Of a stretch of 64,000 nucleotides of DNA, positions 46,001 to 57,109 are shown piece by piece (the stretch's first letter is position 1; every line of letters begins with the position of its first letter). This stretch comes from Ilyonectria destructans (lineage: Eukaryota; Ascomycota; Sordariomycetes; Hypocreales; Nectriaceae), in contig JAHEWK010000002.1 in NCBI GenBank assembly GCA_020740775.1, positions 5,456,001 to 5,520,000 on the forward strand. Reading direction: 5' to 3'. A program made the position numbers and the translations under genes. The notes under the pieces are model-generated. The model worked only from the letters and a program-made list of their open reading frames with translations. It was not told the DNA's origin and made no database searches.

Positions 46001-47068
46001 AGCTGTGGAGAAAAACATGGAGCAGCATTTCAAGCTGGCTCACGCGTGGGGCTGTGTCTTGCTGCTCGACGAAGCAGACGTCTTTCTTGCAAAGCGCAAC
46101 GTAAGAAACATTTTGATTGATGTTTCTATCTCGCATCGCTAACAAAGAAAACAGAAGATAGATGTCAAACGGAACGGCCTCGTCTCTGGTACGCACATGA
46201 GAGAACCTGCGAGGGAAGGAGCGGACATTCTGACCTGTTGACAGTCTTTCTGAGAATCCTCGAATACTACTCGGGTATCCTCTTCCTGACGACGAACCGT
46301 GTCGGCGCCATCGACGACGCCTTCCGCTCGCGGCTGCACCTGACCCTGTACTATCCGAAGCTCACCGAGAAGCAGACGACCGAAATCTGGAAGAACAACC
46401 TAGGCCGCATAAAGGAAATCAACAGAGATCGTAAAGAGAAGCAACAGCCACTCATCAAGTTTGACAAGGCGAGAATTCTCGAGTGGGTCAAGCTGAACAG
46501 GACGACCTTGCAGTGGAACGGCCGGCAGATCCGCAATGCCTTCCAGACAGCCGTTGCACTGGCCGAGTTCACGGCCAAGCACGACGCCAACAAAGAATCG
46601 ACAAAGAAAAAGAGCATGAAGGCCTCCGGGCCCATCATAGACATTAAACACTTCAAGACTATTGCTGAGGCGGCGATACAGTTTGACCAGTACATGATAG
46701 CGGTGTACGGCGATAACGAGGACAACCTGGCCGCACGGGACCAGATGCGTCCGAAATCGTTTATACCAAAAGCCCCCAAACTGAAAGATCTTGAGGAAGA
46801 GGAGTCGTCGGAATCGTCGGAATCGAGCTCGGAAGACGAGGAAGCGACCAAGTCCGAGGCGGCGGATGAGTCCGTCGGGGAGATGAGTAGTGACGAGAAC
46901 GGCGGGGAAAGCAGCGAGGATCTTGAGTCTGAGTCTGAGTCGGAGTCGGAGAAAGAGCGAAAGAAAAAGAAGAAGAAGAAGAAGACAGTTAAGGAGGAAA
47001 AGAAGAAGAATAAGCGGGAGAACAAGACGTCATCGTCTAAGGACAAGAAGGAAAAGAAAGGGAAATAA
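43066..47068 (+). CDS. Large AAA+ ATPase with N-terminal DUF7025-type region
   Basis: Nine exons keep one frame: 43066-44069, 44121-44985, 45060-45453, 45517-45705, 45768-45827, 45881-45928, 45979-46100, 46155-46188 and 46245-47068. The product is 1179 residues. The N-terminus is acidic, with a coiled-coil-like part (IVDYVRTLEDRIQKLE). The middle has the DUF7025-type core (LYVVCFNIDFDGVKYGPVQE, EAYPMQYL). The AAA+ module has Walker A GVPGVGKT in exon 5, Walker B VLLLDEADVF in exon 7, sensor-1 LFLTTNR and arginine-finger region FRSRLHL in exon 9. The tail has Glu/Ser runs followed by a lysine run. The small exons are set by frame and by the conserved AAA+ strands. The protein should remodel a partner protein using ATP. 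Cellular role is unknown. It pairs head-to-head with the STAND-like gene. Confidence 0.92.
46796..47060 (+). repeat. Low-complexity coding tract at the AAA+ C-terminus
   Basis: Glu/Ser-rich codons (gag, tcg, tct) give way to a run of aag/aaa lysine codons. The purine-rich plus strand also creates a long false open frame on the minus strand. Confidence 0.85.
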
Positions 47069-47791
47069 AGTAGAGAAGGAGAAAGATGAAACAGGAAAGA
47101 GTGTAAATAAGGCAAAATAAGGAGTGAGAGAGAGCAAGTTTAACTTAGCTAGTTACTAAATATAGCTAGGGATCTAAATGAAAAGATACTTTTTCTTCAT
47201 CTTTTCAACATATTATTAAGGAAATTAAACATAGAATTTAAGTTTGAGTCGAGGAATTAGTAATAAATATTAGTAGAATCTGCCCACGACGACGAAGATC
47301 GTTGTCGCATGTATTCTTGGCCTCGTTGCCATGTGGGTAGTCATCCCTTCCCTCCGATCTGAGTATTGATGGGAACTAAGTGAACATATAGTGGGAGCAC
47401 AGCGACCATCGTTAGGGCGGTATACATTCCCACGACCTTGAAAAGCGAGGATTTCTTGTGTTAGTACATACTAAGCCCAACATTTCGCGCTGCAAACCTA
47501 CGAACCGATCCATCTTTCCGTCAGATAAGACGGCTGAGTAATGCTGCTTATAAAGCTCTATAAGTAATGTGCTTATAAAGCTCTAGGAGTAATGCTGCTT
47601 ATCAAGCGTTAGAAGTAATGCTGCTTATCAAGCTCCAGAAGTGATACTACTTTACAAGAATAAAATCTACAGTGTAGAGCTATGCCCTTACATCTTGCTA
47701 CACTGAAATCTTCTACTTATCATTGTATAATCTCATATCAGCTAAAAGAAAACTCTGCAGAACACACAAAGTGAAAGACAGAACCTCGAGA
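47069..47791. other. Intergenic with promoter repeat array
   Basis: The AAA+ 3' end is followed by AT-rich sequence. The 26-bp repeat array listed next lies just before the quinone oxidoreductase. Confidence 0.5.
47538..47660 (+). repeat. 26-bp tandem repeat array, four full units plus a partial fifth
   Basis: Units start at about 47538, 47564, 47589 and 47615, each opening gtaatg. Each contains the near-palindrome GCTTAT(A/C)AAGC. A decayed fifth unit follows. The array ends about 130 bp before the start codon of the flavodoxin-fold oxidoreductase. Confidence 0.8.
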
Positions 47792-48574
47792 ATGAGGGTC
47801 CTCATCGTTTACGCACACCCTGAACCTAAATCATTCCATGCATCTCTATGCCAGGTCGCCGTCAACGAACTACACGCTCAAGGACATGAGGTGAAGGTTT
47901 CTGATCTTTATGCCATGAACTGGAAATCGCAGATTGATCGTGACGACTTCCCAAACTCATCTAGCGAAGAACGGTTAGATGTGGTGCAAGCTTCTACACA
48001 GGGGTATACATCTCAAGTTCTTACCGAGGATGTGAAAGCAGAACAAGCAAAGCTGGCATGGGCTGATGCGGTGATTTTGCTTTTCCCACTATGGTGGTTT
48101 AGCATGCCTGCGATATTGAAAGGATGGATCGATAGAGTGTTTTCGGCTGGATACGCTTACGGCGTTGGGGAACACAATGAAAAGTCTTGGGGCAAACGAT
48201 ATGGTGAAGGAGCGTTCGAGGGAAAGCGCGCTATGTTGATTGTGTCAACGGGAGGTTGGAAAGACCACTATTCGCCCCGTGGCATCAATGGCCCGATGGA
48301 AGACGTGTTATTTCCTATCAACCACGGTGTTCTTTTCTACCCTGGATTTCACGTTTTGCCACCCTTTGTTACCTACCAGGTTGGTCGCCAAGATGAGAAG
48401 GCATTCGCCACTACAGAAGAACTTCTCCGGGAGCGGATGCGAAATCTTGCTACAACAACACCAATTGCTTATCGTCGTCAGAATTTTGGAGATTATAGGA
48501 TACCTACAATGAAATTGAAAGAAGGGGTTGAAAAGGGAGATAAAGTTGGATTTTCATTACATATTAATGACTAG
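47792..48574 (+). CDS. NAD(P)H:quinone oxidoreductase, flavodoxin fold
   Basis: A single exon encodes 260 residues. The start MRVLIVYAHPEPKSFHASL is the flavin phosphate-binding region of the NQO1/modulator-of-drug-activity-B family. The active-site segments FPLWWFSMPAILKGWIDRVF, STGGWKDHYSPRGINGPMED and FPINHGVLFYPGFHVLPPFV are all conserved. The enzyme should transfer two electrons from NAD(P)H to quinones using FAD or FMN, usually in stress defence. The first in-frame ATG was chosen; the open frame extends upstream without an ATG. A repeat array with palindromic sites lies directly upstream. Confidence 0.94.
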   Translation: MRVLIVYAHPEPKSFHASLCQVAVNELHAQGHEVKVSDLYAMNWKSQIDRDDFPNSSSEERLDVVQASTQGYTSQVLTEDVKAEQAKLAWADAVILLFPLWWFSMPAILKGWIDRVFSAGYAYGVGEHNEKSWGKRYGEGAFEGKRAMLIVSTGGWKDHYSPRGINGPMEDVLFPINHGVLFYPGFHVLPPFVTYQVGRQDEKAFATTEELLRERMRNLATTTPIAYRRQNFGDYRIPTMKLKEGVEKGDKVGFSLHIND

Positions 48575-49823
48575 AGATAATATTACGTATTAGATAAGGA
48601 GACTAAAATCTAGCCTGAAGAAAGGTTACATGTTAAGGGGCTTTATATACCTCAGCTTTTACTTCTAAAAGAAACTACTAAAGCAGATAAAGTTACTAAT
48701 TAATAAGGTAAGATATTCTGTTAATATGTGGAATAAATCCTTACTGCGTCTTATTACTAATAAATATATACCAAGAGTTGTTAATATCTTTAGATACACT
48801 GAGGTTCTCGGAGATAAGTAGAAAGACCCTCTCAAGTAAGCAAGGATATAATCTTTACATCGGTGACATTAGATCCTAGCGCGGCGACTCGTATCAGATT
48901 GGCCTTTTTGTCGACTGGGAACCAAAGTAGATTCAAATTTATAATAGAGAAGCCTGAATAATCAACCTTCCGCCCCGGCGTCTTGAATTGCGCCACTGCC
49001 GCCCGGCAGCATATTAGAAGCGCCACCAACCGTTGTTAGTGCGGCCACGTTGCCGCAGGCGTTCAGGCATTGCCTCGACAGCTTGCAAATTCAAAAAGAC
49101 GTAGAATTACTATGCCTGTTGCGTCCATCACTTGGTTGACTTCCAAAGCTCGAGCAGTATATCGAAAGGGAGTTAAGCAGGTTCCTCTCACTAGACGGTT
49201 GTGTCAGCACCTCTATCGCCAACCGCGAACACGTGTGTTGAACTGCAGCAAGAATAAAAAGGGAAAAATAGCATGAGCAGCATTCTCTACAAACAGGCGT
49301 TCCTTCGCTCAAAGCGTCTATTATCCTTGGGGGTATCCTGCCCTGTTGCCCTTTCTATCTCCCTTCATTAGCTGATGGCCGAGACGTTGGCATTCCAATC
49401 TTAAATTCCGGTCGAAATACAAGAAGACCCTACTAAGCACCTCTGCAGTATACAATCCCAAGCCACGCATCCAAGGGCGGAAATCGTGCGGGACCTCTCG
49501 CTGATGGCCAAGCTGGACAAGTTGGAGGCCTAGTTTGCCGGATGACATGAATAGCGAATCGGCACCTCGCTACTTCATTGGCTCATCACAGGTTCTCTTC
49601 AGTTGATTGCTACGAACATTAGATTTGAAGGATGTCCCGTTCTCATGTTTTGAGTCGTCGACTCTCGTGGGCATCGCGTGCAAACACAAAAAATCAGTAT
49701 CATGCTTGCCTCAATCTAATCAACTTATATTGGCTGAGCTGTAATCTGTATTTGAAATGAATGTCCGAGTTCTGTTCTCAACCAAAAGCTTGCCCCCATG
49801 GATAGGAGAATATCCATGTGCCA
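48575..49823. other. Intergenic, no gene recognised
   Basis: The first 250 bp are very AT-rich. The rest has short frames only. Convergent genes end on either side. Confidence 0.5.
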
Positions 49824-50840
49824 TTACTCTTCTTTGATTCCCACCAGCTCGTTGGACTTGTCCCAGAGTTTGCTGGCGCTGGCTTCGTCATAAGCCCAGG
49901 CTGCATGTCCAGCTGCGCCTTCCCGCCAGCTCCTGTCGGTAGGAATAGGAGGTTCCACGGCACAGTTGCTGAGATACTTTCCACCACGACCCTCCCACTC
50001 TTTGCTCAGGGCGGCGTAAATGGTCGTAGCCGCTCCTTGAGGGGCGCTTTTGAGGTCGTTCTTCGCCTCCTCAGTCATGGAGGATACCCAGGCGCTTGTG
50101 TCCATGTGACTGGTGAGGTTGGTGAAAATGACACCAGGGTGCAGGGAAAGAGCATGCAGCCCCTTTGCGCCGTGACGCCGTTCGATTTCGTTGGCAAGGT
50201 AGATGTTTGCCGTCTTGGATTGTCCATATGCTAGCCAAGGGTCGTGCTGCTCCTTCTCAAAGTTAAGATCGTGAAAACGGATCCCACCGTCGTTATGAGC
50301 GATGGATGAAACGGAGACCACGCGGGATTGGAGTGAAGGCGAGGTACTAGCTAGGAGTGCAGGCTTAAGTAGCTGGAAAAGAAGAAAGTGTCCAACATAG
50401 TTGGTGCCGAACTGAAGCTCGAATCCATCTTCAGTCTTTTCATCAGGGGTGGCCATAATGCCAGCGTTAAGGATGAGAAGGTTGAGCTTGTCGCTTTGTG
50501 CGAGGAAGGCCTTGGCCGCCGCACGCACCGATTCGAGGGAATCCAAGCGCATCTCAATTGCGTGAATGGGCGCGCCAGACTTGACTCCAGTTCCATTCAA
50601 GATCTCATCCGTGGCCTTCTGCGCCTTTGCCGCGTCCCTGGCCGTGATGAAAACAGTGGCTCCGGTTGCATGAAGGGCGCGAGCTGTCTCGAGGCCGATG
50701 CCCGAGTTAGCACCCGTTACGAGAGCAACCTTCCCAGTGAGCTTGCCGACTAATCCTTCGTCCTCGACCACTTGAAGTGCCGTGGGGCGAGCATCACCAG
50801 GACCCTTAGGACTGGCATAGGCGGCGCTGTATCTAGACAT
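49824..50840 (-). CDS. Short-chain dehydrogenase/reductase
   Basis: A single exon encodes 338 residues. The cofactor motif is TGANSGIG, followed by the structural LNAG motif. The catalytic Ser is in VSVSSIAH and the Tyr/Lys pair is in YGQSKTAN. The N-terminal extension of about 35 residues and the WW-domain-oxidoreductase/retinol-dehydrogenase-like spacing are common in fungal SDRs. Basic residues after the first Gly-rich strand (TARDAAKAQ) suggest NADPH. The substrate is unknown. Confidence 0.95.
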   Translation of the reverse strand: MSRYSAAYASPKGPGDARPTALQVVEDEGLVGKLTGKVALVTGANSGIGLETARALHATGATVFITARDAAKAQKATDEILNGTGVKSGAPIHAIEMRLDSLESVRAAAKAFLAQSDKLNLLILNAGIMATPDEKTEDGFELQFGTNYVGHFLLFQLLKPALLASTSPSLQSRVVSVSSIAHNDGGIRFHDLNFEKEQHDPWLAYGQSKTANIYLANEIERRHGAKGLHALSLHPGVIFTNLTSHMDTSAWVSSMTEEAKNDLKSAPQGAATTIYAALSKEWEGRGGKYLSNCAVEPPIPTDRSWREGAAGHAAWAYDEASASKLWDKSNELVGIKEE

Positions 50841-52139
50841 TTTTTCTTGCTCTTGATTGTCGTAAGATTTAGGATTGTGGTGTGACTGATGACCTTGAAG
50901 TGTGAAAGTACGGTGAGAGATGATTGCGAGATATCAGCCTTCATTCAGAAAGAGGACTTCATGACTTTTATATATAGTATTAAGATGTATTTCTTTACGT
51001 GAGTTTGATAAGGCATCCCAAGTTCCGCTCCAAAAGTCCGCCGTTGGATTACAAAACGAGCCAGACAAGTCTGGTGCTTACGAACCGTAACTTCAAATCC
51101 GCCCGAATGTCATGTAAAGCCTGTGGATCACTGACCGTATTAATACGGCCAGGGCCCCGTCCGCCGGTGGGGCTTGCGGAAGCCGCAGATCCGGCATTTA
51201 CGGGTATAGTTACAATGGGTACAAGTCGGACTACCTGAGGCTGGGCACTCCCTAAGGTTGGGTAACTCTCTTGCTAGCGTATGTAATAGCTATTGGGCTA
51301 GCTTAGTTTAACAGAGTGCCGAGATGCATAGCTCTCTTCAGGGCGTAATCAATCTCAAACTAGCCGAGACCTCCACTGCCAGGTAGTTGTTTCCTCGTTC
51401 TTCTCCGCCCACGAAAACGTACTGTATCGGTTAAGGGGCCGGTTAGACTGAACTTATAAAAATAGACTCAATTGGATTGAGTGGCTGGTGATAAAATAAG
51501 ATTCGTTACATTAGCAATTCCTATTCTAATGTCCCTACTGGAGTACTGGTAGATTTGTGGCCAACTCCATAGAGACCTCCCTCGGTGGAGTGGATTTCAA
51601 GGTGTGTGGGCATGCAGTTCAACCAAGTGATGCTAACCCACTCTAGATCTTCGTGGAGTGGCATAGATTGCAAAATCCGAATCACACAGATGTTGCGGAA
51701 AGCTGTTGCTCCCCAGATCCATGCGTCCATAGACCCGCCTTGCCGAGTTTCAGATACATACATGACGACTCGAAATGAGGAAAGGCGGTAAGTCAAAGTC
51801 ACAATATTCATGCTACCCATGTGGACACACACTCAAGCGCATCTCTGGCCTCATGCGTCTCGGCACCGATCTGCAAGCCCCTTGGATTGGTAAATGGATG
51901 GATGGATTTTATTTCGCCCGGGGGGACACACCCCAGAGGGCCTTTGCGCTAAGCTATTTTCGTTTCGTACGGTTCTTCCATAATCACCCGAAGCCCCACA
52001 ATTTCACTTTACTGACTGTTCCAATCTGATGTATATGCAGTGACAGGCCTGCTTGAAGGCCAATTTCTCCAAGTGTTCAGCATCCTATCCTCAGCAGCTG
52101 AAGCACGGTCTGCCAAAATGAGACTGTATGATGTTAGTA
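50841..52139. other. Intergenic with one copy of a dispersed repeat
   Basis: The only structure seen is the palindrome-cored repeat at about 51013-51200. Other frames are short and unrecognised. Confidence 0.5.
51013..51200 (-). repeat. Dispersed palindrome-cored repeat, copy 1 (inverted)
   Basis: Read on the minus strand it shares the core CCGTATTAATACGG (51135-51148), then GTGATCCACAGG and a CCAGACTTGTCTGGCTCG-type segment with the copies near 58.7-59.0 kb. Confidence 0.7.
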
Positions 52140-52800
52140 GGATTCAATCTGAATAGTTAGTGTGCCTGAGGCTTCTGGTCCATGTCAAGCCTCCCCGTTG
52201 CAATGGCAAATTTGATCGTCGCCCGTACTGCCCGCATGTCTGGCGCCCATTTGTCACCGTCAGACGCCGCCTTTCCTCCCAGGAAGTATGATAGGTTTCC
52301 CATCTTTGTCTGTGAGCATCGCAGCATGCCTTCTCGTTGCGCGGTCCATTTTGTGCAGCGGAATAGGAAGTGTTCCACTGTCTCTGATGCTTGCCCGCAT
52401 TCGCAAGTGTCCGATTCCATTGCTCCTATCTTGCACAGAAAGCTGTTAAGTCTCGCCATTCCGGTGCGGAGCTGCGACAGTACGTCTGCTTCCTTCCTCT
52501 TCAGCGGGTCATATAGAGTACGGGTATGCTTGCTTGGCAGTGCCGTGTCTATCTGCTTCGAGTATTTCCCGACTCTTTCTGGTAGTGTTCTTGTTTGCCG
52601 CTGCTTGGTTATCGCTAGTCTTATCCTTGTGGATCTTGCTAGATGTGGTGGCACGTCTGGTCTGCATTCTCCTTCTGTGGCCTTCCGCGCTGCTGCTTTG
52701 GCTTTTGTTCCCAGCGCGAAATCCTCTTCTCCTGCTGGAACCCACAACATCCGGAGAGAGTGGCCCCAAAGCGTCGGATCACACTCGTCTTGCCCTTTGC
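52140..52800 (-). mobile_element. 5'-truncated Tad-type LINE fragment
   Basis: A minus-strand frame (52750-52157) begins within RNase H-like sequence (LWVPAGEEDFALGTKAKAAA). It continues with LPSKHTRTLYDPLKRKEADV, LSQLRTGMARLNSFL and a C-x-C-G...H-x4-C finger (CECGQASETVEHFLFRC), then RATIKFAIATGRLD. This is the C-terminus of Tad/I-like non-LTR retrotransposon ORF2 in filamentous fungi. The reverse transcriptase and endonuclease are absent, as expected for 5' truncation. I saw no poly(A) or clear target-site duplication. Confidence 0.85.
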
Positions 52801-53188
52801 ATTAGTCAGCGGCCAATGAAGTCTGACCGCCTAATTTGCTCGCTTGAAACTAAGCATGAAAGTCATTGTTACGGCAGCTTGCAAAGGGGGAGATGCATGA
52901 AAGAGAGTGAATTGTGTGTAACGGGGATCTCTGGGACCCCGGACCTAGCTACGCTTATCTACTTCTATGCTGTACGGAGTACTTACTAGGGCGAAATAGG
53001 TGTAGACCGTACTCCGTAGAGAGCCCTTAGGAATGTGTCCGGGATGACCGAAAGAATAACCTTATAGACGAGGGCCTCGAGGCCCACACACACGCATTCC
53101 TCTCATAATTATCAACCGGTTCCCCGCACTCCACACCGTATCTATACGCTCAACATCTCTCTCCGTGACACTCCAGGCACGACGGCTC
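52801..53188. other. Intergenic, promoter of the Zn2Cys6 gene
   Basis: No coding frame is supported. A cytosine-rich leader precedes the start codon. Confidence 0.5.
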
Positions 53189-54385
53189 ATGACAAATATG
53201 ATCCGAAGGCGTAAAGGCCACAGAAAGTCTCGGGAAGGCTGTGTTCAATGCAAGGAGCGGCACGCTAAGGTACGGTGAGCCCCCTCCCTGTGCTGTCCCT
53301 GCTACTCGTCATGCCGAGGCGAAGCCCACAGCTGAACCCTGTAGTGCAACGAGGTCCATCCGCAATGCCTTCAATGCGAGCGGGCCGACATCTCGTGCAG
53401 CTTCTCGTCACCTGCCCTGACTATGACGCCGCTCAACGAGGACAGTCTGGCTGATCTCGAGTTGCTGGAACACTGGCACCGGCATCCCATCACAGGCGAT
53501 ATGTCGGAGACTACGAAGCACCTGCAATACGACCTTGTCCGCTTGGGTTTCTCTCACCATTACTTGCTGAATAGCATCCTGGGCCTCACGGCCCTCCAGC
53601 TCTACAGCGAAGATCAGTCCCAGTCTAAGTGGTACGCTAGAGCCGTGGCGCACCAGCAGACCGCAATCACCCGAGCCAGGCCGCATTTCGAATCCTTTGA
53701 TCAGACGCAGCATCAAGCTCTGCTGGGGTTCTCGGCTTTCACCTCAATGTATGCGGTAGCGGAACCTGTCTTTCGCCCGTCTCGCGTCCGCTCTCTGGCA
53801 CGGTTCGACCCCATCGAGGAGCTGTTAAAGGCACTCCACTTCAGCAGGTCTACCTTGGTGTTCGTGCAGCAGAACTTCCCCCCTCTAGTCGTCTCAGAAT
53901 CGTGGCTTCTGACTAAATTCGCCACCAATCACCAATACACTCGGCAGGATCTCGAAATAAGATATCCACAGCTTACGTCTCTTCAAGCATGTATAGAGCG
54001 TCGGTGTGCGGGTGAACAGAAGGCAGCATGCCTCCATGCCATCGAAGCACTGTTCCGCCGCATTGCAACGCTCTCAGACAATCTCGAAGACCCCGAACCG
54101 GGCAAGGTAATCTGGGGCTGGGGACTCGAGGTATACCAGATCTTTCTAGACTTATGCTCGGCGCGACATCCCGTGGCGCTCGTCATTCTGGCTTACTTTA
54201 CCGTCTTGATGAGATTCTATAAGGAGCACTGGTGCCTGAGAGACTGGCCAAGCGGGTTACTGGCATATATCATGGGGGTCCTTGGGGATGAGTGGGGAGA
54301 TGCTCTGAAGTGGCCGAGTGGTCTTGTCTTTGGGTCGGAAACCTCTGCACCAAAGAGCTTACCGCAGCCACTTGCAGCGGCGTAA
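53189..54385 (+). CDS. Zn2Cys6 fungal transcription regulator
   Basis: Two exons, 53189-53269 and 53345-54385, give 373 residues. The DNA-binding cluster spans the junction as C-x2-C-x6-C-x6-C-x2-C-x6-C: GCVQC, then KERHAK joined to CNEVHPQC, LQC and ERADISC. A basic stretch (RRRKGHRKSR) precedes it. The remainder is the helical C-terminal region common to sterol-uptake-control-like Zn2Cys6 proteins (HWHRHPITGDM, LLNSILGLTALQLY). It probably controls transcription in the nucleus, perhaps of neighbouring reductase genes, which is an inference from position only. It is shorter than many family members but looks complete. Confidence 0.93.
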
Positions 54386-54954
54386 GGTATCAGGAGGTCT
54401 AATAGAGAATGGATGCATAAGAATATCCCAGTCACATCATGTTAGCACCAGTTCTCGAATACTGCGGTCAGTTAATTTTTCATACCGAGGCCCCCGGTAC
54501 ACCGGGTAACCCGATCCAGAAACTCCAGGGCCGCTGTCCCCGCAATCCCGCAGTAGCCCGAGTCAGGGGGCGCCGCCTAGCGTAGTTGGCCGTATTAATA
54601 CGGTCAGTGATCCACAAGGGATACTACAGTATCTTCTGATCGCAGATTCCTAAGCCTCTTTACGCCGAGCATCATGTTGCACCGACCCCGAGAAAACGGC
54701 AAGGAACTCGAGCCGCGAGTGTGAGGCGAATCTTGTATCCACTTGCAAATTGATTGGTAACAGAATGAAGGTGGGGTGAGATACATAGTGATGCGTCAAG
54801 AAGAGTCGGAGGAAGATTCTCTCTCTCTCATCTTATATCAGATTCAAGTTATCCGACCAAATATTAACTTTCCCCTTAAACATTAACTTGGTCAAGCCTC
54901 TTCACTTTATTCTCATCAAGATTCCAAATTCAACACCAATTTGTGTTAACCATC
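54386..54954. other. Intergenic with partial dispersed repeat
   Basis: Contains copy 2 of the palindrome-cored repeat. The last 60 bp form a CA/T-rich leader before the MDR reductase. Confidence 0.5.
54545..54650 (+). repeat. Dispersed palindrome-cored repeat, copy 2 (partial)
   Basis: Matches the left part of the repeat: CGCCGCCTAGCGTAG, the core CCGTATTAATACGG at 54590-54603, then GTGATCCACA. The right part is degraded. Confidence 0.7.
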
Positions 54955-56164
54955 ATGTCTACACCACGAACCACGAAAGCCTGGACAGTTGAGGGCAAGG
55001 GCAGCTTCGATTGTCTCAAGTTTGACAAGGAGCGCGTTCTCCCTGAGCTCTCCGACAACGAGGTCTTGGTTAAATTCCATGCGGCGTCTCTCAACTACCG
55101 CGACATCATGATTTCCTTGGTAACTATGCCTTCCTATACATACTCCACTATCACCTACTAACCCTCGCAGGGCACCTACCCATTCCCGACAACGCCAAGT
55201 GTCGTCCCAGGCTCCGACGGAGCTGGAGAAGTTGTGGCAGTTGGCTCTAAAGTCACCCGCTTTGAGAAAGGTTCCAAGGTTGTGACATTGTTCAACCAAG
55301 CACACTACGGTGGGCCGTTGACCTTCAAGGTCTTGGGGACAGGGTTAGGTGGTGTCATGGATGGCGCTCTGCGACAGTACGGCATTTTCAACGAGAATGG
55401 ACTGGTCGACATGCCAAAGAACCTCAGCTATCTGGAGGCCGGGACACTATCTTGCAGCGCCCTGACGGCGTGGAATGCTCTCTACGGGCTCAAACCAGTC
55501 CTTCCCGGCGACTGGGTATTGACGCAGGGTACGGGCGGTGTGAGTATCTCTGGCGTGCAGTTTGCAAAGGCTGCAGGGGCTCGAGTCATTGCCACAACAT
55601 CTTCTGCAGCTAAGGCTGAGATATTGAAGAAGCTCGGAGCAGATTATGTCATCAATTACAAGGAGACCCCGAACTGGGGCGATGAGGCCAGGAGGCTGAC
55701 GGGCGGTGCTGGTGTTGACCATATCATGGAGGTTGGAGGCGCGACAACTGTGACGGAGAGTCTGAAAGCCGTCGCTATCGGTGGTGTTGTCACCATCATT
55801 GGCTGGATCGGCGGACCGGGAGAGACCGCACCGACTTTCCCCGATGCCTTATTGTCTGTTGTCAGGGGAATTGTTGTCGGAAGCCGAGAACAATTCGAAT
55901 CAATGGTATGTACTATGGAACCGGATTGCCTCGCTTGGACGGCTTCTACTAGTTTAAGCGGTTACTAACATGAATAGATCCGGACCATTGAGGCCTTCAA
56001 CATCAAGCCCGTTCTTGATCAACAAGTTTTCAAGCTCGAGGACCTCAAAGAGTAAGATGATTCCATTTTGCAATGATTCCTATTACAAGCTAATGCATTA
56101 TAGGGCCTACCAGTACATGTTAGATCAGAAGCATGTTGGCAAAGTTGCAATCAAGATTGAGTAG
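54955..56164 (+). CDS. Zinc-type alcohol dehydrogenase-like (MDR) oxidoreductase
   Basis: Four exons, 54955-55119, 55171-55905, 55978-56051 and 56104-56164, give 344 residues. The catalytic-domain segments NEVLVKFHAASLNYRDIMI and VPGSDGAGEVVAVG are conserved, and the nucleotide-binding part includes VLTQGTGGVSISGVQFAKAA and LGADYVINYKETPNWGDEAR. The usual catalytic-zinc cysteine is not present at the N-terminus, as in quinone-oxidoreductase-like MDRs. The enzyme should reduce a ketone, quinone or enone with NADPH. The open frame extends a few codons upstream (MLTI-like), but the ATG at 54955 has the better context. Confidence 0.93.
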
Positions 56165-57109
56165 ATGTAGCTTTCTATGCCAGTCTATAGCAGGGGCGAC
56201 TTCTCGGCAGCAATGAACCTTAGCATACAAGTTAGATACTAGCAATTGATGTGTGTTGTTTTAAGTAGTCAGTTGTTTACTATTGGATGACGCTGAGCTA
56301 TGAATTTCCCACAGTTACTATATTTTTATTGCTTTACGTTTATTTCGCGGTCTGCTTAGTAAATTTGTATTTATTATGTGCTTTCTATACTCAATGTTAA
56401 CCCTTCGATAAGGAAACCTAATATTTGAATTTACTGTATTTTCGTTGTGTACTGCATTTTAGGCTTCAAGCTGCTTTTTTTCCTCTGCTGGAATCCAGGT
56501 ACAATCCTCCTGATGCCGATAAACATCAGGATTCTATGTCAGCAGAAGCAGCTGTAGCAGAAGAATAGCATCGGCTAAAGGAGTCTGCCGTATACAACGG
56601 CTTTTACTTATTCAGACTACAAGGTGCAGAGCAGGACGCTTAAGCGCGTAGCTCCGGAGCTGCAGGGGACGCACACAATAAACATCGGCAGATGCGTCGT
56701 CCCCTTGCAGTGCGACCCGTACAGCCTGTACGTGCAGCTGTTGCGTTGCGCTGGTTCGATGACGATTCGGAAGAGTCAAGGCGACTGCGTTGGGGGACGC
56801 GATAAGGAGAGAGAGGGACGAGGAAAGCGGCGGCGGGCACTCACTGGGACAAAGCCAGACGGCCACTCACGACGGACTTTGTATATTTTTCGGGGTGCGC
56901 GGTGGATGGGGCATAGTCCTTTCGTTCCTCAAGGCATTGCTAAAAGCGCGGCACCCCTATCAATTGCCTTTCTTGAATCCGGAACTTCAATTTTGGGTAA
57001 AGACATGTTTTGTACACTAATGATTAGACCACTCCAGTAGAAAGATTCCAGTATGATGTTTATAAACCTAGCATACAAAGTTGTTTAGCTGCAATAGAAC
57101 AATTATATT
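56165..57109. other. Intergenic, no gene recognised
   Basis: A 138-codon plus-strand frame (56624-57040) is open, but it resembles nothing and has no splice or start support. Confidence 0.5.

Noticed and set aside
46351..47115. 254-codon minus-strand frame with Phe/Ser-rich hydrophobic start
   Set aside because: It is the complement of the AAA+ lysine/glutamate codon repeats and last AAA+ exon. The composition comes from the repeats, and the plus-strand gene is strongly supported.
52182..52805. 207-codon plus-strand frame opposite the LINE fragment
   Set aside because: The minus strand carries a clear LINE ORF2 C-terminus. The plus frame is its antisense shadow.
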